From NCBI GenBank assembly GCA_029891345.1, contig CM057003.1:14486709-14550708 (forward strand): a stretch of DNA of 64,000 nt. Direction: 5' to 3'. Below are positions 22,040-35,358 of the stretch, piece by piece. This DNA is from Dryococelus australis. Lineage: Eukaryota > Arthropoda > Insecta > Phasmatodea > Phasmatidae. The notes under the pieces are model-generated. The model was not told the origin of the DNA and searched no databases. It saw only the letters and a list, made by a program, of their open reading frames with translations. The first letter of the stretch is position 1. The number at the start of each line of letters is the position of its first letter. The translations under genes and the position numbers were made by a program.

Positions 22040-23200
22040 TTTTGATCGCTTTTATAATTGTTTTTTATCTGACTTCTAGTCAAAATCCCCAGTTTCGTTT
22101 GTCAGTGTGTGTAATAGTCAAAATTTTCCTTTCATTCCTCGAGTAGAAGTATGTGCTTTATCAGTTTAAATAAGGAGCTGTATTTAAGGTGTTATCTGTA
22201 TTACATAGCACTTCCGAATTCTCAGGTTCTAGAGCGAGGTGCCACAACTTTTGAGATTTTTTTTCTTCACTTTTCCCATGCCATCAGCAGTTTGTGTTTT
22301 GAAGCCCGTGCAGTGATGCAAGTTTCAACCAATAGGAGGTCGCGAGACCCGGCCAAATTTTATTTTTATATTTGTTTCGGAGGAATGGGGGTAGCTGCGC
22401 GTGGCAAGCTGTGCGATACTAGCCCTCTACTCTTCCACATTAAATGAACCACCATTGAGCAGACGACTTCGTGTCGCGGTGTGTTTGTTGTACCTCAAGA
22501 TTGTAACAACCAATGAAGAGCTCTGTCACATCATGTCGGTGTGGGTGGCCGAAAGGCGGCAAGGGGTAAGGTTCCTTTCCCTCCCCTTGTCTTCTTGATT
22601 TTTACTCGCTATTCAAGGTCTGTATTGGAACTTGTTTTATCCACTACTGTGACACTGTGGTCCTATAAGTTTTAAAGAGAAGGAAGATCTGTCGTGATGT
22701 TTCGTGTCGTGCTGATGTCAATATAAACTGTGCTAACCAACACATGTTGGTTTCTAACTGTTATCTGTTGGTCATGCATATATACATATATTTTTCGTAA
22801 TTAGTTGCTGTTCTATTTTTGACTCTATCGCTCTTGGAATTTTCAAGTGTTGTATACATATATTTATTATATCGTCCATAGGAGGCTTGTCTTTTTGAAG
22901 TATTTGTCCGTGTCAGTCCTGTTTTTTCCATGGCAGACATCTGCATCGCAATGACGAATGTCCAAACATCCCCATCTTGTCATTCACCTCCATTGCACTA
23001 TTCATTCAAAGGACAGGATGTTATTTTGAAAGATCAAAATTATGGTCCCCGAAGTGGATACTGGTTACTAAGCAGACTTGTATCTTTCAGAAGATACATT
23101 CAGAAACTTCATTATAAAATTGTAATGGGAGTTATATTCCATAGGTTAATTAAGCTAGGATAATATGTACTTGGTTAGGATTCAGATGATACAACACCAA
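22040..23200. other. P450 upstream region; no gene recognised
   Basis: AT-rich, with a GC-richer patch at about 22240-22600 that reads open for 98 codons on + without any family motif. It may be another repeat relic. Confidence 0.4.
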
Positions 23201-23209
23201 ATATGTATG

Positions 23210-23815
23210 TTAAGTGGAAACATCAACGAAGATTTAACCATAATTCTTGCGAAACCTGAACACAAAAGCGGAAGTAGACGGAGAACACGGGATTGTAACA
23301 CATGTAAAAGCAATGTGGTTGCGAAAAAAAAAATGTCGGGGAGTTCTGCTTTAAAAAATAAAACTTATACAGCGTGCTACTAAACTTCCTAAAGCTATAA
23401 ACTGTTCATGTAAATTTAAGTGTACTCATAAATGTTCTGAGGGAAAACTAAAGTGGATCAGTGCGACCTACTGGAAGCTGGGCGATTGTCGGAGGCAAAA
23501 TGACTCATTTCTTCTTTGTGTCACCAGCAGTAGTATTCCAGAGAGTAGGTGGCTTCGTCAAGACAGTGGCATACGTCGTCAACATGTCAAGGCGACTTCC
23601 TGTATGTTCAAAGCAGCGGTCAAAAGTACACGGAAACCATTTATTAATAAATTCTTCAAAGAATAATGAACTGCTAAGGTTTGGCGCGTTGATATTATTC
23701 CTGAAGCGCAATGCAGTGGCTACAATAATTTGACAATACCTGACACAACTACTGACGAACTTCCAAAACCTACTTTTGAGGAATTTGAAGATATGATTCT
23801 GTAGACAACGGCCAG
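23210..23815 (+). pseudogene. Decayed fragment of a transposon-associated insect protein family
   Basis: Two frames fall in the order of an uncharacterised protein type that is very abundant in insect genomes and usually linked to transposons. A basic block reads CKSNVVAKKKMSGSSALKNK (about 23295-23355). A frame change follows, then KLPKAINCSCKFKCTHKCS and YWKLGDCRRQNDSF (about 23385-23510), matching that family's Cys-rich CxCxxxC segment and its FWNLGDxxRQ-like motif. Further on the frame meets stops (double stop near 23665). This identification rests on remembered family texture rather than an alignment. The nucleic-acid role of the family is not known to me. Confidence 0.4.
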
Positions 23816-25680
23816 TAAGTCTGGCTGTACGTATCATATTGAGATATAATCATCAAGTGACACACTTAAGACAGTTTTTCCATTGATTAATCAATTTGTG
23901 TACACAATTAATTTATGCTACAAAAAGTCAGATATTATTGAAAGTGTGTCTGAAATATGGCATTGTAAAAAATACGCAATGTCCAAGCAAATACCGATTT
24001 TTAGAAACGTTCTAATACTGAAATCAATTTATTTCAGAGTATACTTTTACTCCTGGTGTATATTTTTGTATGCCCACAATGTGTGCCTAGTTACCTTATG
24101 CATAATTGGCTACTGCAGAATTATGCAAATCATTGATTGAAAATAACTGATTTTTATAATGATTGTATTCTTACGGTTATATATTATTTGAATCAAAAAC
24201 AACAAAAACTAGAAAACGAAACAAGAAATTCTTTCTTTGAGTACCAAGGTTTTACAAAGGCCTAATATGCCAAAGTCTATCACTTTACTCTTTGTGGAAA
24301 CCGAAGGAAATTTTAAGTTAACCTGTTCAGTTATCTTAAATTGCAACATAACTATGTATAGAAGCAAACACATTTTCTAAGGACATTCAACATACCTTAT
24401 CTACCAAAAAATGTACAAAAACATGACAAGAACACTTCCGTAAGTTACCGTTGTAACGTGGTTGCCCCAACTAAATGTTATGCTGGCATCGGATAAACTT
24501 TAAAAAGGCTCCATGAAACCTATTTGTGCTGGACCACGGATGTGATGGTAGCAATTTTGTAGTGTTACTTAGAGAATTGTGTAAATAACTAAAAAAAAAT
24601 CATCCGAATGGGAACGAAAATATTCTCGGTTCTACATCCAAACTAGGAAACAAAATAGCCTGCAGAAACAGTACACATTCTGTCAAGACTCACATTATAG
24701 TGAATGAGCTTCCAGTATTTATATTTATAACTCGGAAATATGGGCATTTAAGGAATCACCGCTGTAAGCCACCAGAGTGCATGTTTGCCCGTATTTGTAG
24801 AAAGTGGTGTGACTTACTATAGGGTGACTGAATTCATTACGGCATTTCTGCATATTCGGCCTAGCTACTGGCAGCATTTTCTTTTTGCAGATAGCACCTC
24901 GCATTACAGCGACCTCATCTTGGAATACTGACCTAACAAGCTGACTTCTGTTGACGGAATAGCAGGTATATGGTTTTGCGTTGGGAGTTCAAGAGTGCTT
25001 GTTTGAGCCAGCGAAGAAAAAGCGTGTATCTGTTGCTTGTTGACAGTTTCAAGTCTTATTTTGGGCTTCGGTTTTCCCAAGGAAATTCTAAGTTCTATGC
25101 TATTCACTAAACAGAGCTCATCACAACTTTAAAATTCTATAAATAACGAAGTATGTAACACCTTCACGGAAGTTCAAACCTGTACCGTGATCTCGCTTAA
25201 ATTTTTTTCTTGTTCTCCCTTAGTGGATGACGTGCACAATGATGTTGGCGCTGTATGTGGGTATTGTGGGTATGTGGGTATGTGTATTTTCTCTGAGCTC
25301 TCCTATTTCACCCAGCGATGCAATATGTCGTTTCGATTTAGGTTTAGTTTATGGTCTTGTGTTCAGGGAAGACTTGTAACATTGCATATTTTCGGGTTTA
25401 TGTTTACAGTTGATCATAGATTTTTTCATTATATATCATTAAAGTGTACTTGATAATGTTGTCACTCTATTTAATATTATTACAAATTACATTTAAACTA
25501 TATTAGTTAACAGTATAATTTTTGGTCATTTTTATAATTTATTTGACATAGAGTAAATGTGAAAGTGTTTTTGATATGTTTTAGATAGTATACAGTGTTA
25601 ATAATTTTTGTTATTTTTCTTTTCTTTCCTAGATGATAGCCGCCATTAAATATTAATTTAAAAAGTACTAAATAAAATTA
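23816..25680. other. No gene recognised
   Basis: AT-rich sequence with scattered short frames under 90 codons and no motif. Confidence 0.45.
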
Positions 25681-26660
25681 TCCTGGTTGTCTCTCGTCTC
25701 GCCATTGCTGATTGGCTGAGAGATGTGCCATGTTGAGACGACGGCCACTCGGAGAACACAAGACAACATAAGTATGGTAGATGTAAAATAAAACTAATTT
25801 TTTCTTTAGAACAATTCTCACCAGCTAAAATGATGGATGTGAGTAGTATAATATGAAAAATTTAATGAATTGAATATAATAAGATTGTAGCAATGCGCTT
25901 TGAAATATTAATAACTATTAACTGAAGAAGAATGAATATGAATTATATTGTGTTTGGGAAGGAAAAAAGATAGATGTATAATTATGTTGAAGAATATGTA
26001 CGAGTAAAATATAATGCTGAGAAGATTTTAATTGCAATATTATGACAACTACTTAAAGGTAACAACTGATGATTTGAGTAATTATTTGAACTATTACAAA
26101 CGGCACCTTACGTATTAATGGCAGAGTTGTGATTTGTCTGAAATGTAACAACTGAAGCCCAACGTGGGGCTGAAGTAGTACTTCGTGACTATCTAGAACT
26201 TCTGAAGCTGAATTACAAACTTCTAGAATGCCAGAATCTACGACCTTTTGCCAAGGGAAGAACTATGCCCGAGAAAGAATTTTCTGTTACAAGTCGAGAC
26301 GTCGGGAGAGGTATGCTAATGACATATAAAGTATGTCTGCAGATGCAGTAAGCAGTATCCACACCGAGGGACATCGGGGAAGAATTTTTTCATGAGACAC
26401 TAGTGCAGAAGTGAGAGATGAAAAATATTGTGTTTTGCATGTTTGAGGGGAAAAGTTTGTAAGTACCTTTGTGACAAAAATTTGGTTGAAGTTTAGTCAA
26501 ACGGCATGAAGACAAAGCCATACTTAATAATTGAAAAACTTGAAGTCATGCAGAAGAAAATGCAACCCTTCGAAGAAATCGAAACATTTCAGGAAAAATT
26601 ACAAGTGGGTAGTGAGGTTATTCAAAAAGAAACACAAACTATTAGAGTACAGCAGTAGAG
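25680..26660 (+). mobile_element. Possible LTR-retroelement scrap
   Basis: GAAGCCCAACGTGGGGCTGA at 26154-26173 resembles the primer-binding region that follows the 5' LTR of many retroelements. Downstream, about 26530-26655, a frame encodes a charged, Gln/Glu-rich heptad-like stretch (FEEIETFQEKLQVGSE) that could be gag coiled coil, ending at TAG near 26655. No LTR pair, protease or reverse transcriptase was found here. A 131-codon frame on + (26531-26926) overlaps it in another phase and is basic with no motif. Weak evidence. Confidence 0.2.
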
Positions 26661-26823
26661 TGTACGGGGAGCGTTTCAGATCACTAAGTGAGGAACGATG
26701 TCATGGCCTATCTTGCAACGATTACCCCAATCATAAAATCGTACTAAAAACAAAAGGTGGCAGGCTCTCCGGCCTCCGGTATGGCTATTTATTCCGAATT
26801 TACTGTCTAAAACCACCTAACAT

Positions 26824-27126
26824 AATTCTATATAGTAGTAGCAGGGGAATGTACGTTATGTACCACTTGTGCAAAAAGGGCCTATGTACCACATTTATCA
26901 AAAATGTGCCAAAATCGGATTATTGAATTATCAAATTGGAATAGCAAATTTTCAAATTGGAATAATCGATTTTAGAAAATGTTGACAAAATTTTAATTTT
27001 TTTGGGAATGATATGTGTGCATAATGGGGTTCTAATTTGGAGAGCAGCATCGATGTTCACTCTTGGACATCTTGCAGTAGACTGAGGTGTGAGATGTGTG
27101 GACAAGGGTGTGTGTGTATATGTATG

Positions 27127-27185
<59 letters not shown>

Positions 27186-27712
27186 CCCTTGGCCATCTGG
27201 CAGGCGACTTAGGAGAGTGAGGGAGGGAGCGACCATACACCCATTCGCTTGGAATATCTGTGGAAGGCTGATATGGGAAGCTGGGTTGCAGGAGCGAAGG
27301 TCCATCCAGCTCGCTGCCTGAATGTATACTGAGGTCTAGATATGTGTAATGGCTAAGTTCTGAAACACGAATTTTTAGATTAGTAATAAATCAGTGTTTT
27401 AAAATAACAAAGTATATATATCCCTACCCACACACCTCACACGTCAGTCGACTATCAGACGTTCAAGAGTGAACATCAATGTGGCTCTCCAAAAATAGAA
27501 CCCCATTACACATACACATGATTCCCCCAGAAAATCTAAACTTTCTCCAAAACTGATCTATCTTATTTGCAAATTTGCAAATCCGATTTAATAATTCAAT
27601 CTCTAATTTTTGCAAATTTGTGTAAATTTGATTTTTGTAAATGTGATAATATGCCCTTTTTGCACAAGTGGTTCAGAACATACATGCTCCTACTACTGTC
27701 AATATAATGCTA
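26824..27712. mobile_element. Foldback element, ~290-bp arms around a (TA)26 centre
   Basis: The left arm (about 26824-27120) and right arm (about 27420-27712) are reverse complements. TAGTAGTAGCAGGGGAATGT mirrors ATGCTCCTACTACTGTCAAT; CCACTTGTGCAAAAAGGGC mirrors GCCCTTTTTGCACAAGTGG; TAATGGGGTTCTA mirrors TAGAACCCCATTA; GATGTTCACTCTTGGAC mirrors GTTCAAGAGTGAACATC. The centre holds (TA)26 and about 240 bases of GC-richer unique sequence. There is no coding frame. This is a typical non-autonomous palindromic insertion; its ends are approximate. Confidence 0.75.
27131..27182. repeat. (TA)26 microsatellite
   Basis: An uninterrupted TA run preceded by TGTATGTATG. It lies in the loop of the foldback element. 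Confidence 0.95.
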
Positions 27713-27824
27713 TCCATTCAAAGTTTGGTTATTGAATCATAAATATGGTAACTGACACGCAATGTCTGAAATGTGTGTGTGTGTTTTCATAGATCAGCAT
27801 ATTGGGCGAGCATTTAATAGTTTC

Positions 27825-28252
27825 GTAAAAAAAATGGGAGTTTGGTTGTGTTGGGGACACAGCCGTTTGTTTTGCGTGAATACATCTACGTTGACGCGCT
27901 CGGACGCCTTGAAGTTTATTTTACGTTCCCGGCATCGCTTCACTCGATCATATGGGGTTTTATGGGTATCACGGATTGCATTTGAGATGCTCTTCCCAAC
28001 ATAATACCATTTTTGTATTTCTAATTGGCTTTCTGACGAGTATAGGCCGAAATTGTGTTAAGTTATTTTTTTGACCTTTCACATTAAACGCATACAATTT
28101 TACCATAACCACGCCGCATTAATGTTTTTATACACGCAATATATTGATATTTACGAGAGCTGTTGATTGAAACCTAAACGAGCGTCGTAACTTCTCCTAG
28201 TCAAAAGTCATACTACGCGGAAGTTATGAGACGTGGCGAAACGAACTCAAAA
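27825..28252. repeat. ~430-bp interspersed repeat, copy 1
   Basis: Collinear over its whole length with 34926-35358 in the same orientation. Shared blocks include CGTTTGTTTTGCGTGAATAC, TCTACGTTGACGCGCTCGGA, CACTCGATCATATGGGGTTT and TACTACGCGGAA. A frame reading YVDALGRLEVYF-type sequence is open in both copies but is stopped after about 40 codons here. Its class is unknown. Confidence 0.8.
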
Positions 28253-30950
28253 TTGTGGGGAACCCCCCCCCCCCCCTTTTTTTTTGCCGTACGCGAAGCT
28301 TCGCAGTCCTCACTCAACGTAACATATTCTTTGATCCTTTGGCAATCGAGTGGTGTGCCGTTTGTATGGAAAAGGGGAGGGGGGGGGGGAGTAGTAGTTC
28401 CACTTCAAAAGAAAAAAAAAACTGATCCCTCAGAAATAGCATCAGCACATAACATGCATAAAAGTGGCTACAGTAACATAACATAAGGACTGAGAAATAC
28501 CATACAAAGAGAAGTGGCGTAAGAAACACATTAGTCATGCTGGGAATCGTACATGGCACAAAAGGATGAAAATATCCTTAAAAAATGGCAAGATTAAATA
28601 CTTGCTTGTCCAATAGTAATAAATATTAGATCCAGAGGTAAATCAACTAGATTATGGGTAAAAACACGTTAATTGCGGTGGTGTGCTATAAATCGTTTTG
28701 TATATTTATTGAATTCATTCTTAGTAAATTATTTCTTATTAACATTGTAGGACATGAGTATATGAATCACAATAAATTGTTAATATCACTGTTGACATAT
28801 CAGCACAGAAAACAGTATGAAAAAAAGAATATGAATGCTCTTATACTTTGAGGTAACCATAATTTCAAATAAACATGATTGGGAATTTCAGAATAGTACC
28901 AATATAAAATATATTTAGGTTTACCACGAGAATAAAATTTTTTAATATTATTTTGTTACCGAAGAGGATCTTGGATATCTGTACACAGACAAGAAAGTTC
29001 ATGCATACAACTGTTATACATTGATAAATATTAGAGTGACACATGGAGGCGTTTGTATAAAAGACATATTTCACATTAATCAATAGGCCATTAAAATCTT
29101 AAAATATTCAGTGGATAATACTTGGCTTACGGATGCATCCAGCCGATAGAAAAATAGTAACATATGACCAACAAAAAATAACAGTATGATATAATACTTA
29201 TAATAGGAATAAAATTGTCTCGTACAACTTTGCCATAATTTAGGGATGTTCATTATTTTTTTTGTATGATACTAAAAGTTCATAAAAATATCTTTTACTA
29301 GACTTAGCTGGCAAACGAAGAGTTTAGGAAAGTAGAACTCGCAGAAATAGGCAAGAAGTAGATGCACTGCATGATGCGAGAAGTAGCGATCTGCATTACT
29401 TGAAGAGTTATGCTGGAGTACAGAATGTAGAATTTGGTAGAATCTTAACGATAGAAAGACAATGCAGAACTGAAATGCAGCATGTAAATAGCCATGTTAT
29501 GGCATGGGGAATGGAACCTTGGAACGATGGGACCCTCTCTAAAAAATAACACAAAGGAACGAAAATAATTAATAAAGGGAATCTGGCTGGGGACACGTAC
29601 ATGCGACGTAATTAAATTAGACCAGTACTCACCAACGAGGGAAACCGAAATATCCTTACATGGTGACAGAAGAAGTCAGAAACACCAGAATAAATATTTA
29701 AAAACTACATTTTCGGCTCCACTGCGTGATGTTAGGCGTGTACAGGACACACGGCTTAAGGACTTCAAACGGCCGTCTTATGGTGCAACCGCGCCACGAC
29801 AGCAGCGAGCCTTAAAGTCAAATGTCTAGACGGAAGGACAGTTGGAGCTGGAAGCCACGAGAATAGCGTAGTACCGCGATCGCCGCTAGATGGCATAGGT
29901 TGTACAAAAGGAGGTAGAGCGTTGCGTCGATGCTCGAGAGCACGTGAAAATACTGCGTTTTTTTTTATAAATAGGAAATCACGATCTAACTGCGTGATCA
30001 CAGAAAGAAAATGCCGAATGAGCTACGGCAAAAAAAAAAGCACTTGAAGAGGGCTATGGCCGGAGCGACAAAGGAATGTGCTACTTTTCACAGCAAGTCC
30101 GGTGAAAAAGGAAATAAGAACTGAAATACGGTTCTGGATGCCGCTAACGAGTTTGAAAACGAAGCTTTGAAAGTAGGACTTGAACAGTATTGAAATGAAA
30201 CTTACCACACTCCTGACATGCGAGCGCCGGGCGTGCCAGGTTGAAGTGCCTTTATTATGGGGGATCAGGGCGGGGTGGGTTAGCTGCCCCTAACCCTGGT
30301 CCATTCAAATGACTACCGCTTGGGAATACAAGGGCCTCGGTCTGTACTTCCCCGCGCTGAGAGGCTTAGCCTCAATGATGATAAATCGGCGGTGAAATGA
30401 AACTTAAAGAAAAAGGCTTTTAATGTTAAAATATTAATCAACGCTTACAAAGTAGGCAGAGATAAGATGATTAATCGATTTATATCGCCAGATAAACCAA
30501 TCTTAAAAAAAATATTTGACGTAAATAAAAATGTTGATAAATAAATATATAGGAAATTAACTTTACTGGCTAATCATATTAAAAGTAACGAGACATATGA
30601 TAAAAAAAAACTCATAATATAGGCTATTTACTTGAAAACCGACAATAATTAAAATTAAGTTGTTTAGCAGAGGGAGAGACAATGATAAAACTCAGTAATG
30701 CAGTAATTGATAAAAACATTAAAAATAATGTTTTCAAAAAGTTTAAAAATGGGACATAAAAATTGATAGACACGCATAAATTGCAAAAAAAATAAAATTA
30801 TAGATGCATACTTAAGAAACAAAAATTGTAGGGACATAGATGAAAACTTTAGTGTCGTAATTAAAGATGCATGTAAAATGTAGTATCGTATTTGAGACCG
30901 CACAGTGGTGCAATTGAATTTCGAATGTAGACGATAGATTCGGAGCTGCA
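28253..30950. other. No gene recognised
   Basis: Homopolymer C and G runs at about 28262-28275 and 28377-28390, then AT-rich DNA. A GC-richer patch at about 29640-30000 and another at 30225-30390 may be repeat relics but match nothing else in the window. Confidence 0.45.
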
Positions 30951-31181
30951 ATGCCAAACTGTATCGCCGGATTTTATCATCCGATTTACTGGATTGCCTC
31001 CTGCTACGGTTGCAAATTGAAAGACGTATTCACGTCAAAAACCGGATGTCAAACACTCCGCAGCGCAGCCAGACAGACCAGCTCCACATTTTGTGGTAAG
31101 GATGATGGTGCGGTTATTTCTGGTGTAGGTGAGACGCCCAAGTGTTGTCTGAGCAAATACCGTTGTATTTGCTGGCGGTAA
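30951..31181 (+). other. Cys-rich 76-codon open frame, doubtful
   Basis: The frame has nine cysteines in 76 residues (for example ASCYGCK and a CC pair followed by CIC near the C-terminus), unusual for chance AT-rich sequence. It has no clear signal peptide, and the Met is not in a strong context. It might be an exon fragment of a secreted Cys-rich peptide or pure coincidence within a GC-richer patch. I do not recognise a family. Confidence 0.15.
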
Positions 31182-34100
31182 TACTGTTTCTTGTCTAGTT
31201 CTCTATTGCTGTTAATTCTGAGTCAAGAGTCTTCGACTTGTGTGAAGACGTGTGTGGGTTGGTGATCACTCACCTACCCTGTATAAGTCGAAATCTTCAA
31301 TGACGCGGTGTTGACACAGCGCCGGATGCTACCAACAGATGCCGCTACAACAGACGGCTGTCAAATGTATCTACAGTAGTTGTGCACGCGGCATGTCCCT
31401 ACTCTGCTGCATACTGATAATATATTGTTTTCGCGAATGTTTCTTATCGGGTGTGAAGGTTATCTGTCACTGCGCTCGTCCTGGTGTAGATTGAACACTT
31501 CTCGTCCGTTCATCCGACGAGTACTCACACTTGCGCAGTCCGATGGCTTGTTCTTCGCATGAGTCGTCCGATGTCACGTGACATGATCGGAAGGACAGAG
31601 TAGAATAACTGAGAAATAATTTGTGAAATGAACAGTCGCCATTGATATGTTATATTATGTATAACAATATGTTATGTATTGGTTATACACGTCTATTCGT
31701 CCCTTCCCAATTATTGGGTACACCTAGTCTGTCCTCCGATGATAGAACAAAAGAAGGTATTGAAATATTAAGGATATTTTATTTGCCAAGTTTATATTAT
31801 ATATCGTTATCATAATTTATTTAGGGGAAAAAATAAACATGTCAAACGTGAGGTGATTCATCAAAGGATTGACTATGAAAGAGTGAAGATAGTCGCTTGA
31901 AATTTCTCAAGGAAGCTCCCAGAGCCACAAGGAAACCTCAAGCAAGAAAGGTCAGGAAAATCTGCCCCAAATTGAGCACGTTGTCAGGATGTTAGTTCAG
32001 TTCAGTAGAGGCTCCAGACACAGGCTCGCAGCAGTCTTCAAATCGCAGTAATACTCGCTGGTCTGTAAGTGAGGTAAGTTGCGGAAATACGTATAAGCTC
32101 CAGTTATTACGTACATCACAAGACGACGGCATAGCTAGCGCCACGGTCTCATGCCAAAGCAATCCAGTTGCAGTTCGCTCCAAGGTCACTCCAGGATCCC
32201 TCGTGTGTGTAATATGAAGGACGCTGCAGTTATTCGGTGGGTTCTCTCGTAGTTATCCCTCTTCTGTCACTCGTGGCACGCATGTTTAGTTTTTGTTGTA
32301 AGTGGCATGGGGAATTTTCATACCACTTTACTATATTTTAATAAAAATTATATAAAATATATTCCTAGCATAACTGTTATTGGAATATTAAGTATATTAC
32401 CCACTCAAAATCTCTGTATTGTTCAACACTAAATGAATATAGGCTATTACGTGTACAACATTTTCACTTATTATTTATTATTATAGTAATAATATACGAA
32501 TATAATATTTTGACACCCTTAGCGAAAAGCATTTTAAATGTGGTACAACTCAAAAATGGTTAGCCACCATTGGAAAAGAGTGTAGTCACACAAATGTTAA
32601 TTTAGTTCACGTAACAGCTATCAATTAATTTTAACATAAATACGTTATAAAACACTGAGGATATGAACATTGTAAGCTCAATATTTATGAAGTAAAAAAC
32701 TTATAAATGACTTTAACGCAGGTGTTTCATTATCACGAACTGTGCCCAACAGTTCATTCATATTCGATAGGCAAGACAAGGATATTCAGCTCATTTGGAG
32801 TTTTACTAGTGCTAAAATAAAATATTGCACTATAATACATGCTGTACTGTAATTGCCAATCCATATTACAAGGAAATACGTTCCACCAAGGGCTGCACAC
32901 TGTACCTAAAATATTCTACTAATGTCCAGATTTTTATACTAGTAGAAAGCAAACTCAATGTTCATGTTAGTAATATTCTGACTGCCTTTGTAATGAATGC
33001 CTTTGTAGCATTGCTGTCTTTCATCCGTCGAATCTGAGTTTTTTTTTTTAAATTAAGTAATTTGGGGCATGAGTTAACCTTACGCTACGGAACGTAATGG
33101 TAACCCAATGCAAAATGATTCTGCGTTTCCCACTGAGGTGGTCCACTATTTCAGGCTGCCTATATGTTCCTACCAACCTTATGGCTCTAATCGTCATCAT
33201 TGTTTAAATTATGCACAATATATGCTGTTAAGTAAGGCAGTTAAACAGCGTATACAAATCGTAATTAAATTACATTTGTCATGTTACAACAGGACGCAAG
33301 AAATAGGCCTAATTTTCACAATATTTGTTTCCTTGCGAGGTATAATTGGAGTAAATAATTTTTTGTCGGTAACACCTGGGTATGTACGTAATATGATATA
33401 GAAATATGATTTTTATCGTAAAAATTATATATTAAACCGTGCTTCTATTTTTAATTTGTGTGATGTTGTAGTGTACATTCACAGAGCGATAAATGGCAAC
33501 TTTAAAATACAATTAAATGTTTCTCTTGCTTAAATTTATCATCGCATTAGTCACATGGGCGAATAAGTCCTATATTTCTTGTTCCAAGCTTTGAGCTAAC
33601 ATCTTCATTAAATTGCTACACAGCAGGCACATTAATTAGTTAAACATAATTTAATTAGTTTCCACTGCGAAAGACGTAACAAGTACTAAATAATAACGTG
33701 CCAAATGAGATCGTCTTCGTCAACTAGAAAATTCCATCCAACTCTCAGACGCATGTTCCAGTTAAATGAACAAATTTTTCAACAACGAACTACAAGTGAA
33801 GGGAAATTTCAGGATGCCTGGCCGTGCGGAATATACAATGGAAATAAATTAAATTAGAAAGTGGGGTATTTCTGTTCTGTATTTTCCAAATAATAAACAC
33901 GGCAAGCTGAGTTCAGCTGAATCCAGGCTTATTCAGCATCCCTACAAAGTCTGCCCACCCTGCTTCAACTTCAGTTTATGGTCTGGCCTGTAAGAGCTAA
34001 CATTAATACTCCACTTTGTCGGAACAAGTTAACATTATCCGCCGTGCGAGATCACGCCGCTGTGTGTATAAGATGTGTTCGCAGTTAATGGCGCACATTC

Positions 34101-34925
34101 GCAGTCCCGCTCAGGATACATATTTTCTTCCTAAACTCGTGTCCTTGTGCGGTATGTAAAGTAGCATGGCCGTGCTCATGATCGCTTCGTCCATGCGACT
34201 TCCAAGTGAAACACTGGAACTGTTAAGACTGTGAATGTGGAACTAGTGCGCAAATTGGTATTCTAGCGCGCAGAAAAATAGGCAAACTAACTTCAGTGCA
34301 CTCGCAATACTACGTCAGTTATAGAACTGAATACATTAATGTGCTGCCGACCTAACTGGCGTATAGTGCATGGAAATCGCCGTTCTGCCGTTGAAATTTT
34401 AACAGTGCTCATTTTACTCTCGGCAAATATCCTTTTATATTATAGCGATTTTGTTTACAAGAGGAGAAGTATAATTATTCCATTTATATTAGGTTCTATT
34501 TTGAATTCATGCCTTACACCTCATTCATTACAATCGCACCATGGATTGTTAACTTTAGGGTCCTCGTCTTGGGAAAACAAAATAGTTTGCTGGTTCCTCG
34601 GCGGATGGACTACGGACCACTGAGAAATACGAAGAGAAAGTTTGCAGAAAAATCATAAATGTAATTGTTTCATAATTTACACTTCGTTCATCCACTAAAC
34701 TGATTAATACCGAAATATTATATGAAAATATTAATGTTTTGATATCAGTAGCTGCCGTAAGAATCTAGACACAACACAATCATATCTTGAAGAGGGATAA
34801 TAGGGTTTAAAAGACCGCGCAATAAAACTTCACACTTCAGCCATTTTTAAAACTTCTTAACTGTTTAGTATGCAACACCATAATAACCGAAGGAGTGAGC
34901 CACGTTAAATGAAAGTAACAAACTA
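31182..34925. other. No gene recognised
   Basis: Largely AT-rich. A 94-codon frame on + (34339-34623) has a hydrophobic segment (LTVLILLSANILLYY) that could be membrane-spanning, but nothing identifies it. Confidence 0.4.
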
Positions 34926-35358
34926 CATGAAAAAAAAAAGGGGGTTTGGCTGTGATGGGCACACGGCCGTTTGTTTTGCGTGAATACGTCTACGTTGACG
35001 CGCTCGGACGCCTGGACGTTTATTTTAAGTTCCCGGCACCGCTTCACTCGATCATATGGGGTTTTATGGGTATTACTGGCTTGCTTTCGAGGTGCTCCTT
35101 CCAACCTTATACGACTTCTGTATTTCGACTTGGCTTTTCGACGAGTATAGGCTGACATTGTGTTAAATTTTCTTAATTTTTTTTTACATTAAACGCATTC
35201 AATTTACCCATAACCACGCCACACCAATGTTCTTATACAAGCAATCGATTGATCTTGAGTAGAGCTGTTGATTGAAACTTAAGATGGCGTCGTAGCTTCT
35301 CCTAGTCAAAAGTTATACTACGCGGAAACTATGAGACGCGGCGAAACGAAATCAAAAT
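34926..35358. repeat. ~430-bp interspersed repeat, copy 2
   Basis: Partner of 27825-28252 in direct orientation. In this copy the shared frame (REYVYVDALGRLDVYFKF) stays open to TGA near 35155. No TIRs or tRNA promoter boxes were seen, so the class is open. Confidence 0.8.

Noticed and set aside
26920..27321. YIYIYI proteins over the TA run
   Set aside because: These are translations of a (TA)n microsatellite; the same applies to 39557-39814.
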